Positions 44,229 through 53,448 of a stretch of 64,000 nucleotides of DNA are shown here, in pieces. The translations under genes and the position numbers were made by a program. Numbering within the stretch: the first letter of the stretch is position 1; each line of letters opens with the position of its first letter. The stretch comes from CBDFKV01 sp965249035 (GTDB lineage Bacteria; Pseudomonadota; Gammaproteobacteria; Arenicellales; Poriferihabitantaceae): contig CBDFKV010000002.1 of assembly GCA_965249035.1 (NCBI GenBank), forward strand, positions 13,468-77,467, in the 5' to 3' direction. The notes beneath the pieces were generated by a model. It was given only the letters and a program-made list of their open reading frames with translations. It was not told where the DNA came from and made no database searches.

Positions 44229-45740
44229 CTACTTTAGAAACAGTTCATAAAACGGGTTGCCAGTTTTTTCACGTGCCCGATAACCCAAATCTTGCAAGAA
44301 TTGCTGAAACTCTGTGTCCGTCTCAGGTGGTACCTGCAATCCACATAATACTCGTCCGAAATCAGCACCGTGATTTCGATAATGAAACAAAGAAATATTC
44401 CAGCGCCCGCTGATTTGCTTTAAGAAATTCAACAGCGCCCCAGGGTATTCCGGAAAACGGAAACTATACAGCTTTTCATGTTGCAACTCAGGCACTCGAC
44501 CACCCACCAAATAGCGCCCATGAACTTTCGAAATCTCATCGTTGGTTAAGTCTACCGCTTTATAGCCTTCTGCAATCAGCTTTTCGAGGCAACGATGTGA
44601 CTGCTCCTCGTCCTTGCATTGGAACCCCACAAAAATACGGGCTTCTTTATTGTCAGCGTAGCGGTAATTAAACTCAGTAATCGCTGTCCGACCGACTATT
44701 TCACAAAAATTAAGAAAGGCCCCCCTTTCTTCCGGGATCGTGACCGCCAATATCGCTTCGCGGCCTTCACCAATTTCAGAGCGCTCTGATACGTGTCGCA
44801 GCCGATGAAAATTGATATTTGCACCAGAGTTAATCGCCACATAGCATTCGCCTTTAGCGCCCTGATCAGCGACATAGCGCTTGACTCCTGCGACACCCAA
44901 CGCACCCGCAGGCTCTACAATTGACCGAGTATCTTCAAAGATATCTTTGATCGCCGCACAAATTTCATCGGTACTGACCCGAACCACTTGATCAACCAAG
45001 CCCGCGCAAACCGTGTACGGTAGAGCTCCTACTTGTTTAACCGCCACTCCATCAGCAAAGATTCCGACTTCATCCAGCGTGACGCGTTGGCCCGCCTTGA
45101 TCGATTGATACATCGCATCGGAACCATACGGCTCGACGCCAATAATTTTGACTTCTGGCCGAATTTCCTTAAAAAAGGCAGCAATACCAGCGATCAATCC
45201 ACCACCACCGACAGGCACAAAAACCGCATCTAACGGCCCGCTATGTTGGCGGACGAGCTCTGCAGCAATCGTCCCTTGGCCTGCAATCACATGCTGATCG
45301 TCAAACGGTGGAATAAATAGCTTGCCTTCCTGGTCACATAGCGCCTTGGCATAGGCCCCCGCAGCACTGTAGTCTGTGCCGTGCAAGACGACGGTCGCAC
45401 CCAAGGCTTTGACCGCAGCTTGCTTTATTTCCGGAGTAGTCTCCGGCATAACGACGGTCGCATCAACACCCAATACTTGAGCTGACAGGGCGACACCTTG
45501 GGCATGATTCCCTGCCGAGGCAGCGATCACTCCTCTATCACGCTCATCCGCGTTTAACTTCGACATGCGGTTATAGGCACCGCGAATTTTAAAGCTGAAG
45601 ATGGGCTGCTGATCTTCGCGTTTTAACAAGATTTGATTGTTTAAACGTTGACTGAGTAGTGTCGCCTCTTCCAGCAAGGTCTCCTTCGCCACCTCATAAA
45701 CCGGCGAATTCAGGATTTCTTTTACGTAGTCGAATGTCAT
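44229..45740 (-). CDS. ilvA: Biosynthetic threonine ammonia-lyase
   Basis: 503 residues; converts threonine to 2-oxobutanoate, first step of isoleucine synthesis. PLP Lys in FSFKIRGAYNRM; AGNHAQGVALSA; glycine loop VGGGGLIAGI. Two ACT-like regulatory repeats (about 325-500) bring isoleucine feedback. ATG at 45740. With ilvD it feeds branched-chain synthesis. The gene faces away from comEC, 42 bases apart. Confidence 0.96.
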   Translation of the reverse strand: MTFDYVKEILNSPVYEVAKETLLEEATLLSQRLNNQILLKREDQQPIFSFKIRGAYNRMSKLNADERDRGVIAASAGNHAQGVALSAQVLGVDATVVMPETTPEIKQAAVKALGATVVLHGTDYSAAGAYAKALCDQEGKLFIPPFDDQHVIAGQGTIAAELVRQHSGPLDAVFVPVGGGGLIAGIAAFFKEIRPEVKIIGVEPYGSDAMYQSIKAGQRVTLDEVGIFADGVAVKQVGALPYTVCAGLVDQVVRVSTDEICAAIKDIFEDTRSIVEPAGALGVAGVKRYVADQGAKGECYVAINSGANINFHRLRHVSERSEIGEGREAILAVTIPEERGAFLNFCEIVGRTAITEFNYRYADNKEARIFVGFQCKDEEQSHRCLEKLIAEGYKAVDLTNDEISKVHGRYLVGGRVPELQHEKLYSFRFPEYPGALLNFLKQISGRWNISLFHYRNHGADFGRVLCGLQVPPETDTEFQQFLQDLGYRAREKTGNPFYELFLK

Positions 45741-45782
45741 TCAGCCGAAGGAGAGCACTATAATGGAGGCGATTATAACGGA

Positions 45783-48266
45783 ATGCCTAGGGATCGGTTC
45801 ATCAAGACTTTGAATAAGACACTGGCGCTATTGCTTGTCACCATTATGGGATACGGCAGGTCTCTCAGAGGTCATTTAACTATAACCCTATGGCCCTGGC
45901 TGTTTTCGGCTGCGATCATCTTTAGTCAAACTCTATCCAGTCTGCCTTCTATTGGGTGGCCTTTAGCGGTGCTAGTGTCGGCCATTGCTATACCGAGCTT
46001 AGGCCCCGCGCGCTGGGCGCTCATTCCCATCAGCATTGGCTTTGCGTGGAGTATTGGCGTATCCCAATCTCTGGTATCCCAAGAAATACAAGCCAATTTG
46101 ATCCGCAAAGATATCGCTATTGGTGGCTGGATAAGTGGCATTCCTAACCGCGACGAGCACAAAGTTCGGTTCAATTTCGAGATCAACACCGTAAACGGCG
46201 AAGCCAATCTTGGACAATTGCCCAAACGGCTACGCCTGAGTTGGTATGAACGACCGCCACCAGAGCTGCAATCGGGAGAATACTGGCAAATGACCGTACG
46301 TCTGAAACCCGCGCATGGCTCACTTAATCCAGGCGGTTTTGACTACAGCGCCTATTTATTTGCCAACCGTATCCGCGCAACCGGTTACGTCCGCATTAAA
46401 AATCCACGCGAGCATATCCCCGACAAAGATAAATTCCGCCCGATCAACCAACTCCGTCACCGCTTCGATGCCTTCTCCAGCCAGCAGGTGGGTGATCACT
46501 CGGCACTGTTGTCTGCACTGAGCGTTGGCCTGCGTAACCGCATGAGCGACCAACAATGGTTAACCCTACAAAACACCGGGACCACTCATTTGATGGCTAT
46601 TTCAGGCTTGCACATTGGCTTGGTTGCGGCTTTATTTTATGGCATCACTGGTTTTATTTGGCGCCATACACTACTCACCCGAACGCTCTACCCGAGCCAA
46701 AAGGTATCAGCACTCGGAGCTTTAGCCGCTGGTTTCATCTACGCCGCCCTCGCCGGGTTTAGCTTGCCAACAACACGCGCCTTATGGATGTTAATTGCAA
46801 CCACTGTGTGGTTGTTAAGTGGCATTAACAGTTCCAAATGGTTCGGATTTGGTCTAGTACTAGCAACGGTTTTAGTCATCGACTCGCTGGCCTCTTTAAG
46901 CGCAGGATTTTGGCTGTCCTTTCTAGCGGTCGCGATCATCCTTTACAGCTACCGTCAGCCGGCCACTGAAACCAAGTCGCCACCAGCCCTTCCAATTACC
47001 CGGCGATTTTGGCGAAAAACTCAGCTTATCCTCAGCCGCTATAGTCTTATTCAAGTAGCGCTTTTCATTGGCTTAGCCCCTGTCCTCCTAATATTCTTTC
47101 AAAAGCTATCCATAGCCTCGCTGGTGGCCAACGCGATCGCAATCCCGATAATCGGTCTAATAATTGTTCCTCTCGCATTGCTCAGCTTGGCATTATTTGC
47201 CTTTGGGGCATCTACTTTTTCTGGCTTCATATTGGGCATCGCTAATGGTGTTTTTGAGACAATATGGCAACTACTTGACTGGCTCGGCGGCCAACCCTGG
47301 GCGATTCTTGAAATGGGCGCACCCCCCTGGTGGGTCCGTATATTGGCAGCACTCGCCACATTGGTTCTGTTTTATCCCAAACCGCTTCGACTACGTTGGC
47401 TGGCGCTGGTGCTTTTACCCCTGGCATTGATAATCAAACCGGAGCGTCCTGCTGATGGCAGCTTTTGGTTAACGCTACTCGACGTTGGTCAAGGCTTATC
47501 AGCAATTGTGCAAACGGCCCATCACACACTGGTTTATGATGTTGGCCCGAAATCAGAGGGTGGCTTTGATGCAGGTAGCTCGATTGTTGCCCCCTTTCTG
47601 AGGCATCAAGGCATTACCACCATCGATACTTTAGTGATCAGTCATGGTAATCAAGATCATATTGGCGGCTTGAACTCGGTGCTCTCGCAGTTCCCCACGA
47701 CCAACCGTTTCACCAGCATCACCGAGCGAGTCGCCAACAGTACCTCTTGCGTCAGCGGCATGAGGTGGCAGTGGGATCAGGTCAGCTTTGAAATATTACA
47801 CCCGACCGATACCGATCGGTTCAGTGGCAACGACGCCTCCTGCGTTTTACTCATCAAAAGTGATTTCGGCCAAGCCTTATTAACCGCTGATATTGAAGCA
47901 TCTGCAGAATCTGTGCTGATCAAGCGACACCTAGCCAGCACGTTGCGCTCTGACGTTATATTGGTCCCACACCAAGGCAGCAAAACCTCGTCCAGCCCCG
48001 CTTTTATTGAGGCAACCCAGCCACAATTAGCTCTGATTAATGCAGGCTATCTGAATCATTTTGGCCACCCACATCCAGCTGTTACGAAGCGCTATCAGCA
48101 ACGCTCAATCCCACTACTTAACACTGCCAGCGAAGGTGCGATTCATCTGCATTTCAATCCAACAGGCATTCAGATTAAGACTGAACGACGGAATCGAGAA
48201 CGCTACTGGCGACCCGCCCCTGAAACGACGCTTACAGCTGCTTTAACACCTTATGTGCGGCGCTGA
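45783..48266 (+). CDS. comEC: DNA uptake channel ComEC/Rec2
   Basis: 827 residues; the inner membrane channel that takes single-stranded DNA into the cell. Order: N-terminal membrane segments and an OB-like domain (about 100-195), the competence domain with MAISGLHIGLVAALFYG (about 270), many membrane segments up to about 555, then a metallo-beta-lactamase-like domain (LDVGQGLSAIV, SHGNQDHIGGLNSVL, LVPHQGSKTSS). The His-x-His of the usual HxDxDH is changed to HGNQDH: the first metal Asp is Gln/Asn, which may affect nuclease activity. The 3' end overlaps hemL by 35 bases. Confidence 0.93.
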   Translation: MPRDRFIKTLNKTLALLLVTIMGYGRSLRGHLTITLWPWLFSAAIIFSQTLSSLPSIGWPLAVLVSAIAIPSLGPARWALIPISIGFAWSIGVSQSLVSQEIQANLIRKDIAIGGWISGIPNRDEHKVRFNFEINTVNGEANLGQLPKRLRLSWYERPPPELQSGEYWQMTVRLKPAHGSLNPGGFDYSAYLFANRIRATGYVRIKNPREHIPDKDKFRPINQLRHRFDAFSSQQVGDHSALLSALSVGLRNRMSDQQWLTLQNTGTTHLMAISGLHIGLVAALFYGITGFIWRHTLLTRTLYPSQKVSALGALAAGFIYAALAGFSLPTTRALWMLIATTVWLLSGINSSKWFGFGLVLATVLVIDSLASLSAGFWLSFLAVAIILYSYRQPATETKSPPALPITRRFWRKTQLILSRYSLIQVALFIGLAPVLLIFFQKLSIASLVANAIAIPIIGLIIVPLALLSLALFAFGASTFSGFILGIANGVFETIWQLLDWLGGQPWAILEMGAPPWWVRILAALATLVLFYPKPLRLRWLALVLLPLALIIKPERPADGSFWLTLLDVGQGLSAIVQTAHHTLVYDVGPKSEGGFDAGSSIVAPFLRHQGITTIDTLVISHGNQDHIGGLNSVLSQFPTTNRFTSITERVANSTSCVSGMRWQWDQVSFEILHPTDTDRFSGNDASCVLLIKSDFGQALLTADIEASAESVLIKRHLASTLRSDVILVPHQGSKTSSSPAFIEATQPQLALINAGYLNHFGHPHPAVTKRYQQRSIPLLNTASEGAIHLHFNPTGIQIKTERRNRERYWRPAPETTLTAALTPYVRR

Positions 48267-49512
48267 TTGTCGCTTCAATATCCTGATCAGTATGGCTGGC
48301 TGATACAAACCCTGCTTCGAATGAAGAAGGCGCCAGGTAAATGCCCTCGCTCAACATCCCGTGGAAAAACCGATTAAACTGCTCGATATCACACTGGCTT
48401 ACTTGCTGGAAATTACTCACCGTAGCTTGATCCGTAAAAAACAATCCAAACATGCCACCCACTTGGTTTGACGTCATCGCCACATTTGCAGCCTGGGCTG
48501 TCGCTAAAATCCCCTCAACCAAGGCCTTGGTTTTCTCACCCAGATCGTCATAAAACCCCGGTGCCGCTATTTTCTCCAGGGTCGTTTTACCCGCGGTCAT
48601 CGCCACCGGATTACCTGACAAAGTTCCCGCTTGGTAAACACCGCCATCCGGCGATAAATGATCCATAATGGCTCGCTTACCACCAAACGCACCCACCGGC
48701 ATCCCACCGCCAATGATTTTCCCCAGGCAAGTTAAATCACCTTCGACACCATAATAGCCTTGCGCGCCTTGCCGCCCGACCCGAAAGCCCGTCATCACTT
48801 CATCCATAATCAAGATGCTGCCGTGATCATCACAAAGCTTGCGTAAGCCTGCCAGAAAGCCTTCAGTCGGTGGCACACAATTCATATTGCCAGCCACTGG
48901 CTCCAAGATAATCGCCGCAATCTCACCCTTCATTTGCGCAAACAACGGCGCGACGCTTTCGAGGTCGTTATATTGGGCGGTCAAGGTATGTTGTGCGACC
49001 GCCGCCGGAACACCGGGCGAGGTCGGCACCCCAAACGTTAATGCACCCGAGCCCGCTTTCACCAATAAACTATCCGCATGGCCGTGATAACAGCCTTCAA
49101 ATTTGATGATGTTGTCGCGCCCCGTCACTCCACGCGCTAAACGGATGGCACTCATGGTGGCTTCGGTTCCTGAGCTCACCATCCGTACCTTTTCAACCCA
49201 CGGCAAGCGCTCACAAATCAGATCGGCCATTTCGGTTTCAACGACTGTTGGTGCACCAAAACTAAGACCATCATCCGCCGCCACTTTGACCGCATCGATG
49301 ACATCTTGATCGGCGTGACCCAAAATCATCGGCCCCCAAGAACCCACATAATCGATATAGCGATGATCATCTTCATCCCACAGGTACGCGCCTTTGGCTC
49401 GACGAATAAATACGGGCGCACCACCCACCGATTTAAAGGCACGAACTGGAGAGTTCACGCCGCCTGGAATGTGGCGCTTGGCTTGTTCAAATAGAGTTTG
49501 GTTGGTATTCAT
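48232..49512 (-). CDS. hemL: Glutamate-1-semialdehyde 2,1-aminomutase
   Basis: 426 residues; makes 5-aminolevulinate in the C5 haem pathway, with PLP or PMP. Features: IPGGVNSPVRAFKSVGG, YVGSWGPMILGH, MDEVMTGFRVG, PLP Lys in CLGKIIGGGMPVGAFGG. ATG at 49512. The leader carries a hairpin followed by five T. It ends convergently inside the comEC 3' end. Confidence 0.97.
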   Translation of the reverse strand: MNTNQTLFEQAKRHIPGGVNSPVRAFKSVGGAPVFIRRAKGAYLWDEDDHRYIDYVGSWGPMILGHADQDVIDAVKVAADDGLSFGAPTVVETEMADLICERLPWVEKVRMVSSGTEATMSAIRLARGVTGRDNIIKFEGCYHGHADSLLVKAGSGALTFGVPTSPGVPAAVAQHTLTAQYNDLESVAPLFAQMKGEIAAIILEPVAGNMNCVPPTEGFLAGLRKLCDDHGSILIMDEVMTGFRVGRQGAQGYYGVEGDLTCLGKIIGGGMPVGAFGGKRAIMDHLSPDGGVYQAGTLSGNPVAMTAGKTTLEKIAAPGFYDDLGEKTKALVEGILATAQAANVAMTSNQVGGMFGLFFTDQATVSNFQQVSQCDIEQFNRFFHGMLSEGIYLAPSSFEAGFVSASHTDQDIEATISAAHKVLKQL

Positions 49513-49548
49513 GGGGGTAATAGCGTTAAGTAGACATAGATTAATTGC

Positions 49549-49606
49549 AAAAAGCCGTGCTTATGGCTCGGCTTATAGCTCGGTTTTTGACGCGTGCGAA
49601 ATTATA
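49549..49606 (-). promoter_or_regulatory. hemL leader: -10 candidate and terminator-like hairpin
   Basis: Minus strand TATAAT at 49606-49601, and 28 bases further a stem AGCCGAGC / GCACGGCT (one mismatch, five-base loop, 49573-49553) followed by five T. It lies about 36 bases before the hemL ATG. It could attenuate hemL or be a structural element. The stretch 49607-49702 shows nothing else. Confidence 0.35.
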
Positions 49607-49702
49607 CCCACTCTGCCTAGAGAGGTGATAAAAACAAGCCCGTCAATTGAGTTTTTTACCATTGGCCGGATATTAAGCAGCTAGAACCTTTGAAAAAGCG
49701 CT

Positions 49703-50026
49703 ATGACACCACACTTTCGGCACCATCTTTTTGTATGCACCAATCATCGTGACGAGTTAATGTCCTGCAGTGATTTCGATGCTCTGAACGCGCGCACCTA
49801 TCTTAAAGAGGCCATCAAGGAACGGAAGCTAGACGGCCAAGGCGGGGTTAGAATTAACCAGGCGGGTTGCCTCGGACGCTGCCTAAGTGGCCCGGTAATC
49901 GTCATTTATCCGGAAGAAACCTGGTACACCTACGTCGATCAGCAGGACCTGGATGACATCGTCGAATCACACTTGGTGAATGACACGGTCGTTAAACGGC
50001 TACAAATTCTTGACGAAGGTCAATAA
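49703..50026 (+). CDS. Thioredoxin-like [2Fe-2S] ferredoxin
   Basis: 107 residues with four cysteines in the shethna-type pattern: Cys12, Cys22, Cys56, Cys60 (FVCTN, MSCSDF, AGCLGRC). The fold is thioredoxin-like. These small ferredoxins carry electrons in processes that vary by organism. ATG at 49703. No partner gene is adjacent, so its role is open. Confidence 0.88.
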   Translation: MTPHFRHHLFVCTNHRDELMSCSDFDALNARTYLKEAIKERKLDGQGGVRINQAGCLGRCLSGPVIVIYPEETWYTYVDQQDLDDIVESHLVNDTVVKRLQILDEGQ

Positions 50027-50051
50027 TTTGTCCATAGAGTAGTAATAGGTA

Positions 50052-50080
50052 TTGACAGTTGCATGCGATTATTAGAAAAT
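50052..50080 (+). promoter_or_regulatory. Promoter-like sequence downstream of the ferredoxin gene
   Basis: TTGACA (50052-50057), 17 bases, GAAAAT (50075-50080). A perfect -35 with a weaker -10, in a gap without a coding frame, suggesting a separate transcript that ends at 50209. Confidence 0.45.
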
Positions 50081-50086
50081 AACCAT

Positions 50087-50209
50087 ATTGTTTTTAAGTG
50101 ATGAATTATTACTTGTGAGATTCGGTTAAAGCCAGTCTGGCAGGTAGACTCTCTCCTCCATCCTCCTTTGGTGGTTTAGGCGTGGCATCTAGCCACGCCT
50201 CTTTTTTTT
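50087..50209 (+). ncRNA. Candidate small RNA (about 123 nt)
   Basis: A non-coding stretch between a promoter-like sequence and a strong terminator. It contains a seven-base stem with one G-U pair (AAGTGAT / ATTACTT, near 50096-50114), an AGTCT / AGACT pairing (about 50134-50150), then a pyrimidine stretch CTCTCTCCTCCATCCTCC that could pair with Shine-Dalgarno sequences (anti-SD CCTCC), and the terminator. It could be a trans-acting regulator. The alternative is that this is only the 3' end of the ferredoxin transcript. Confidence 0.4.
50178..50209 (+). terminator. Strong Rho-independent terminator
   Basis: Perfect nine-base stem AGGCGTGGC / GCCACGCCT with a five-base loop, followed by CTTTTTTTT. 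One-directional (plus). It ends either the ferredoxin transcript or the candidate small RNA. Confidence 0.93.
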
Positions 50210-50221
50210 CAGCTTGGGCTT

Positions 50222-51328
50222 CTAGCGAATCTCAAATTCTTGCGCCAGATAGGCCGACACCGTACTTGCCGTGCCGCTAGCCATGACTAACTCCTGTTTC
50301 GTCGCTAGTTGGTAGTCATACATAGGATCGTAATAAGTCTGCAATAATTTGCTGACAATGGGATAAAATTCAGCGGCTTTCTTAGTTACTTGATAGCTAT
50401 TAATCGCTCGCTCCAATTCTGCATTCAGCATTTGATAACGGTCTGCACCCAGTCTGCGCTTTATTTTGGCCAGATTAGTGACTAGCTGCCGGGCCAGTTG
50501 TGCCAATGCAGCCGTGCGCCCCATGCTGATCTCTAGATCGAACAAAGACTGATCCACATAATCTTGCGTACTTAAGGCTACGCGCTCTTCAAGTGTCTGC
50601 TCCAACACCACAATGGGCGAATCCTCCATAGCGTGGCGCAATACCAACGGCAAGTGAACCGAACCGATATATTGCCCTTCATCTTCAAGCAAAATCGTCT
50701 TATATCCCTTTGCCTCCAATTTAATCAGCGCAATCGCCAGCTCGTTCTCAAATTGAATTTGAGTGGGTTGTGGTTGACTCATTGGCCCAAAAGCCGAACC
50801 CCGATGATTCGCCAACCCTTCTAAATCAACCATTGCCTGCATCGGTGCCAGCAAACGGGTTTTCCCAACACCAGTTCGACCACCCAAACGCACCACGCAC
50901 AGCTTACCTAATAGTCGTTCTGTTTCATCGATTAGAAATCGACGTAGTGCTTTGTAGCCACCTTTGATCCGGGGATAGGCGATGCCGGTTTGCTCATATA
51001 TCCAAGTCTGAACCACTTCAGAGCGCATACCACCACGAAAGCAATACAAAGCGCCTTGCGGGTGTGCATGTACGTAGTCAACCCATGCGGCGAGACGGGT
51101 AGCCTTGACATCGCCGCTAACGCGTTCAGCACCCAGCGCCACCGCAGCTTCACGCCCGTGCTGTTTGTAACAGGTACCGATGTGGTGACGTTCCTGGTCA
51201 CTCAACAGTGGCAAATTGGTGGTATTGAGAAATGCGCCTTGCGCGAATTCAACTGGCGCACGCGCGTCAAGCAAAGGGCAATCTCGCAAAAACAATTGCC
51301 GATAATCGTCGATCAGTGGTAAAGCCAT
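50222..51328 (-). CDS. mnmH: tRNA 2-selenouridine synthase
   Basis: 368 residues; swaps sulfur for selenium at the wobble uridine of some tRNAs, using selenophosphate. N-terminal rhodanese-like domain with the catalytic Cys of YCFRGGMRSEV, then a P-loop domain with LGGRTGVGKTRLL. The ATG at 51328 overlaps the selD stop by one base (TGATG), so the two are coupled. The gene pair supplies and uses selenophosphate. Confidence 0.96.
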   Translation of the reverse strand: MALPLIDDYRQLFLRDCPLLDARAPVEFAQGAFLNTTNLPLLSDQERHHIGTCYKQHGREAAVALGAERVSGDVKATRLAAWVDYVHAHPQGALYCFRGGMRSEVVQTWIYEQTGIAYPRIKGGYKALRRFLIDETERLLGKLCVVRLGGRTGVGKTRLLAPMQAMVDLEGLANHRGSAFGPMSQPQPTQIQFENELAIALIKLEAKGYKTILLEDEGQYIGSVHLPLVLRHAMEDSPIVVLEQTLEERVALSTQDYVDQSLFDLEISMGRTAALAQLARQLVTNLAKIKRRLGADRYQMLNAELERAINSYQVTKKAAEFYPIVSKLLQTYYDPMYDYQLATKQELVMASGTASTVSAYLAQEFEIR

Positions 51329-52359
51329 CAAGTCACTGTAATCAGTGGCTCATCAGCCTTAGCTTCCTGCAAGTAGCCGATGGGTTTAAGCGCCATTCCT
51401 GCGCGCTGTAAAACAGCTTGTACTTGCCAATCCTTGGCTGGATCAACCGCGAGCAATAGACCACCGCTCGTTTGTGGATCACACACTATGGATTGTTGCT
51501 GCTCACTCATGGCGCTCAAGCAATGGCCATAGCTATCAAAATTCCGCCCAGCCCCGCCGGGTGAACAGCCCATCTGTAAATAATGCAGGGTTTGAGAGAG
51601 TAGTGGAATGGCATCAAACTGAATCTCGGCTGTTAAGCCGCTGCCTTCACACATTTCACGCAAATGCCCACCTAAGCCAAAGCCCGTGACATCCGTCATC
51701 GCGTGAACACCTGCCAGCACAGCTAATTCCGTGCCGATCGAGTTGAGCTTTAGCATTGATTCAATCGCGATATTCTCATGTGCTGGCTCAATGAGCTTTT
51801 GCTTTTGTGCGGTCGATAAAATACCCACACCCAAGGGTTTGGTTAAATACAGGTAATCACCCGCTTTAGCCGTATCGTTACGCTTTAGCTGTGGTAGCGG
51901 CACCTGACCCGTCACCGCTAAACCGAAAATAGGCTCTGGTGCGTCGATACTATGGCCACCAGCTAAAGCGATTCCTGCATCCTGGCAAACCTGCCGACCA
52001 CCCTCAATCACTTGCTGAGCAACCTCAGTTGATAGCTTTTCAAGCGGCCACCCAAAAATAGCGATCGCCATCAGTGGCGTACCGCCCATGGCGTAAATAT
52101 CGCTGATCGCATTCGTCGCTGCAATTTTCCCAAATATACTGGGGTCGTCGACGATCGGCATGAAAAAATCGGTGGTGCTGACCACACCCACACCGTTGCC
52201 CATGTCATAGACTGCGGCATCATCACGGGAACCGTTGCCTACAATCAAACGAGCGTCCGGGATATCCGGTAAATCAGTTTGTAATATCTGATCCAGAACT
52301 TTGGGCGAGATCTTGCAGCCACAGCCAGCACCATGGCTGTATTCAGTCAAGCGAACCAT
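51328..52359 (-). CDS. selD: Selenophosphate synthase (Cys form)
   Basis: 343 residues; makes selenophosphate from selenide and ATP. N-terminal HGAGCGCKISP carries the catalytic Cys13 (codon TGT, not the TGA of selenocysteine forms) and Lys16; VSTTDFFMPIVDDP and ASGLAL-type glycine motifs (IALAGGHSID) follow. ATG at 52359. No selA, selB or tRNA-Sec is in the window, so the product may serve only tRNA selenouridine. Confidence 0.97.
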   Translation of the reverse strand: MVRLTEYSHGAGCGCKISPKVLDQILQTDLPDIPDARLIVGNGSRDDAAVYDMGNGVGVVSTTDFFMPIVDDPSIFGKIAATNAISDIYAMGGTPLMAIAIFGWPLEKLSTEVAQQVIEGGRQVCQDAGIALAGGHSIDAPEPIFGLAVTGQVPLPQLKRNDTAKAGDYLYLTKPLGVGILSTAQKQKLIEPAHENIAIESMLKLNSIGTELAVLAGVHAMTDVTGFGLGGHLREMCEGSGLTAEIQFDAIPLLSQTLHYLQMGCSPGGAGRNFDSYGHCLSAMSEQQQSIVCDPQTSGGLLLAVDPAKDWQVQAVLQRAGMALKPIGYLQEAKADEPLITVT

Positions 52360-52497
52360 TTCAATTAAGCTCCAGGAAAACGGCGATTATATCATCGAGG
52401 TTTTCGCTTAACGGGTTTACCGCACACAATGCGATGGGATGAAAACTTGCCCCCAAAGCCAGGACTTTCAGTACAATCCAGAGCAGCTAAAATTCAC

Positions 52498-53448
52498 ATG
52501 AACGACTCACAACACACAGCCGTTACCGACCAATCGATTCGTTTCGAGCGCTCATTCTTGCGTCCACGATATTGGCCTACCTGGATATTGTTTGGCCTGA
52601 TTTGGTGCGCTAGCAGCCTGCCGCGGCCACTCTCGATTCGTATAGGTGATGGATTAGGGTGGTTGTATCAGTCGCTCAACAAAAAACGCAGGCGCATCGT
52701 CGAAACTAACTTGAAGCTGTGTTTTCCAGAGCTGAGCGCAGAACAACGTATCCAGCTACGCGACCAACACTATCGCTACTATGGCCGCAGTGCCATTGAC
52801 TTTGGCTTGACCTGGTGGGCCTCAAAAAGGCGCTTGCAGCGATTGATTCACTTCACAGGCGTTGATGCATTTAAGCACACCTTGACTGAGAGCAATGTTA
52901 TTCTACTGCTGCCACACATGACCGGTCTCGATTGTGGCGCGGGCTTTGCCTCAACGCTACACCCCTCCATCACCATGATGAAAGAACAAAGCAACGCATT
53001 ACTCAATTGGCGCCTGTGGAAAGGACGCACGCGTTTTACACCAACCCGAGTCATCATGCGTAACCAAGGTTTACGGCCACTGGTGCGCGCCGCAAGAAAT
53101 AATATCGCCTGCTATTACATGCCTGATGAAGATTTTGGCAGCGATGAGCTCACCGTATTCGCACCGTTTTTTGGCATTCCCACCTCTACCCTGATCACCC
53201 TCGGGCGAATGGCCAAAATGGCTAACGCAAAAGTCGTGCCCATCTATCCTCGCATGCTCCCAAACGGACACTATGAAGTGGAGCTAGCTCCCGCGCTGGA
53301 GGGCTTCCCGAGCGGTAACGACATCACTGATGCAGCTCGTGTTAATGACGTGGTAGAAGCAGGTATTCGTAGTGCCCCAGCGCAATACCACTGGACTTTC
53401 AAGTGGTTTCGTACACGGCCAGATGGCGAAGCAGACTTATACGAATGA
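52498..53448 (+). CDS. Lipid A acyltransferase (LpxL/LpxM family)
   Basis: 316 residues from the ATG at 52498; the frame starts 69 bases earlier, but the shorter form matches the family length. One membrane segment (about 32-50), then the acyltransferase motif H-x4-D as HMTGLD, and YYMPDEDFG and RTRPDGE later. It adds a secondary acyl chain to lipid A. The stop overlaps the next gene by four bases. Confidence 0.9.
   Translation: MNDSQHTAVTDQSIRFERSFLRPRYWPTWILFGLIWCASSLPRPLSIRIGDGLGWLYQSLNKKRRRIVETNLKLCFPELSAEQRIQLRDQHYRYYGRSAIDFGLTWWASKRRLQRLIHFTGVDAFKHTLTESNVILLLPHMTGLDCGAGFASTLHPSITMMKEQSNALLNWRLWKGRTRFTPTRVIMRNQGLRPLVRAARNNIACYYMPDEDFGSDELTVFAPFFGIPTSTLITLGRMAKMANAKVVPIYPRMLPNGHYEVELAPALEGFPSGNDITDAARVNDVVEAGIRSAPAQYHWTFKWFRTRPDGEADLYE

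Noticed and set aside
50120..50177. tRNA-like stretch ending in CTCTCTCCTCCA
   Set aside because: No T-loop (GTTCGAATC) or anticodon stem could be built; it fits a small RNA or untranslated region better.
51328..52359. Selenocysteine in SelD
   Set aside because: The catalytic position is a TGT cysteine codon and there is no in-frame TGA.
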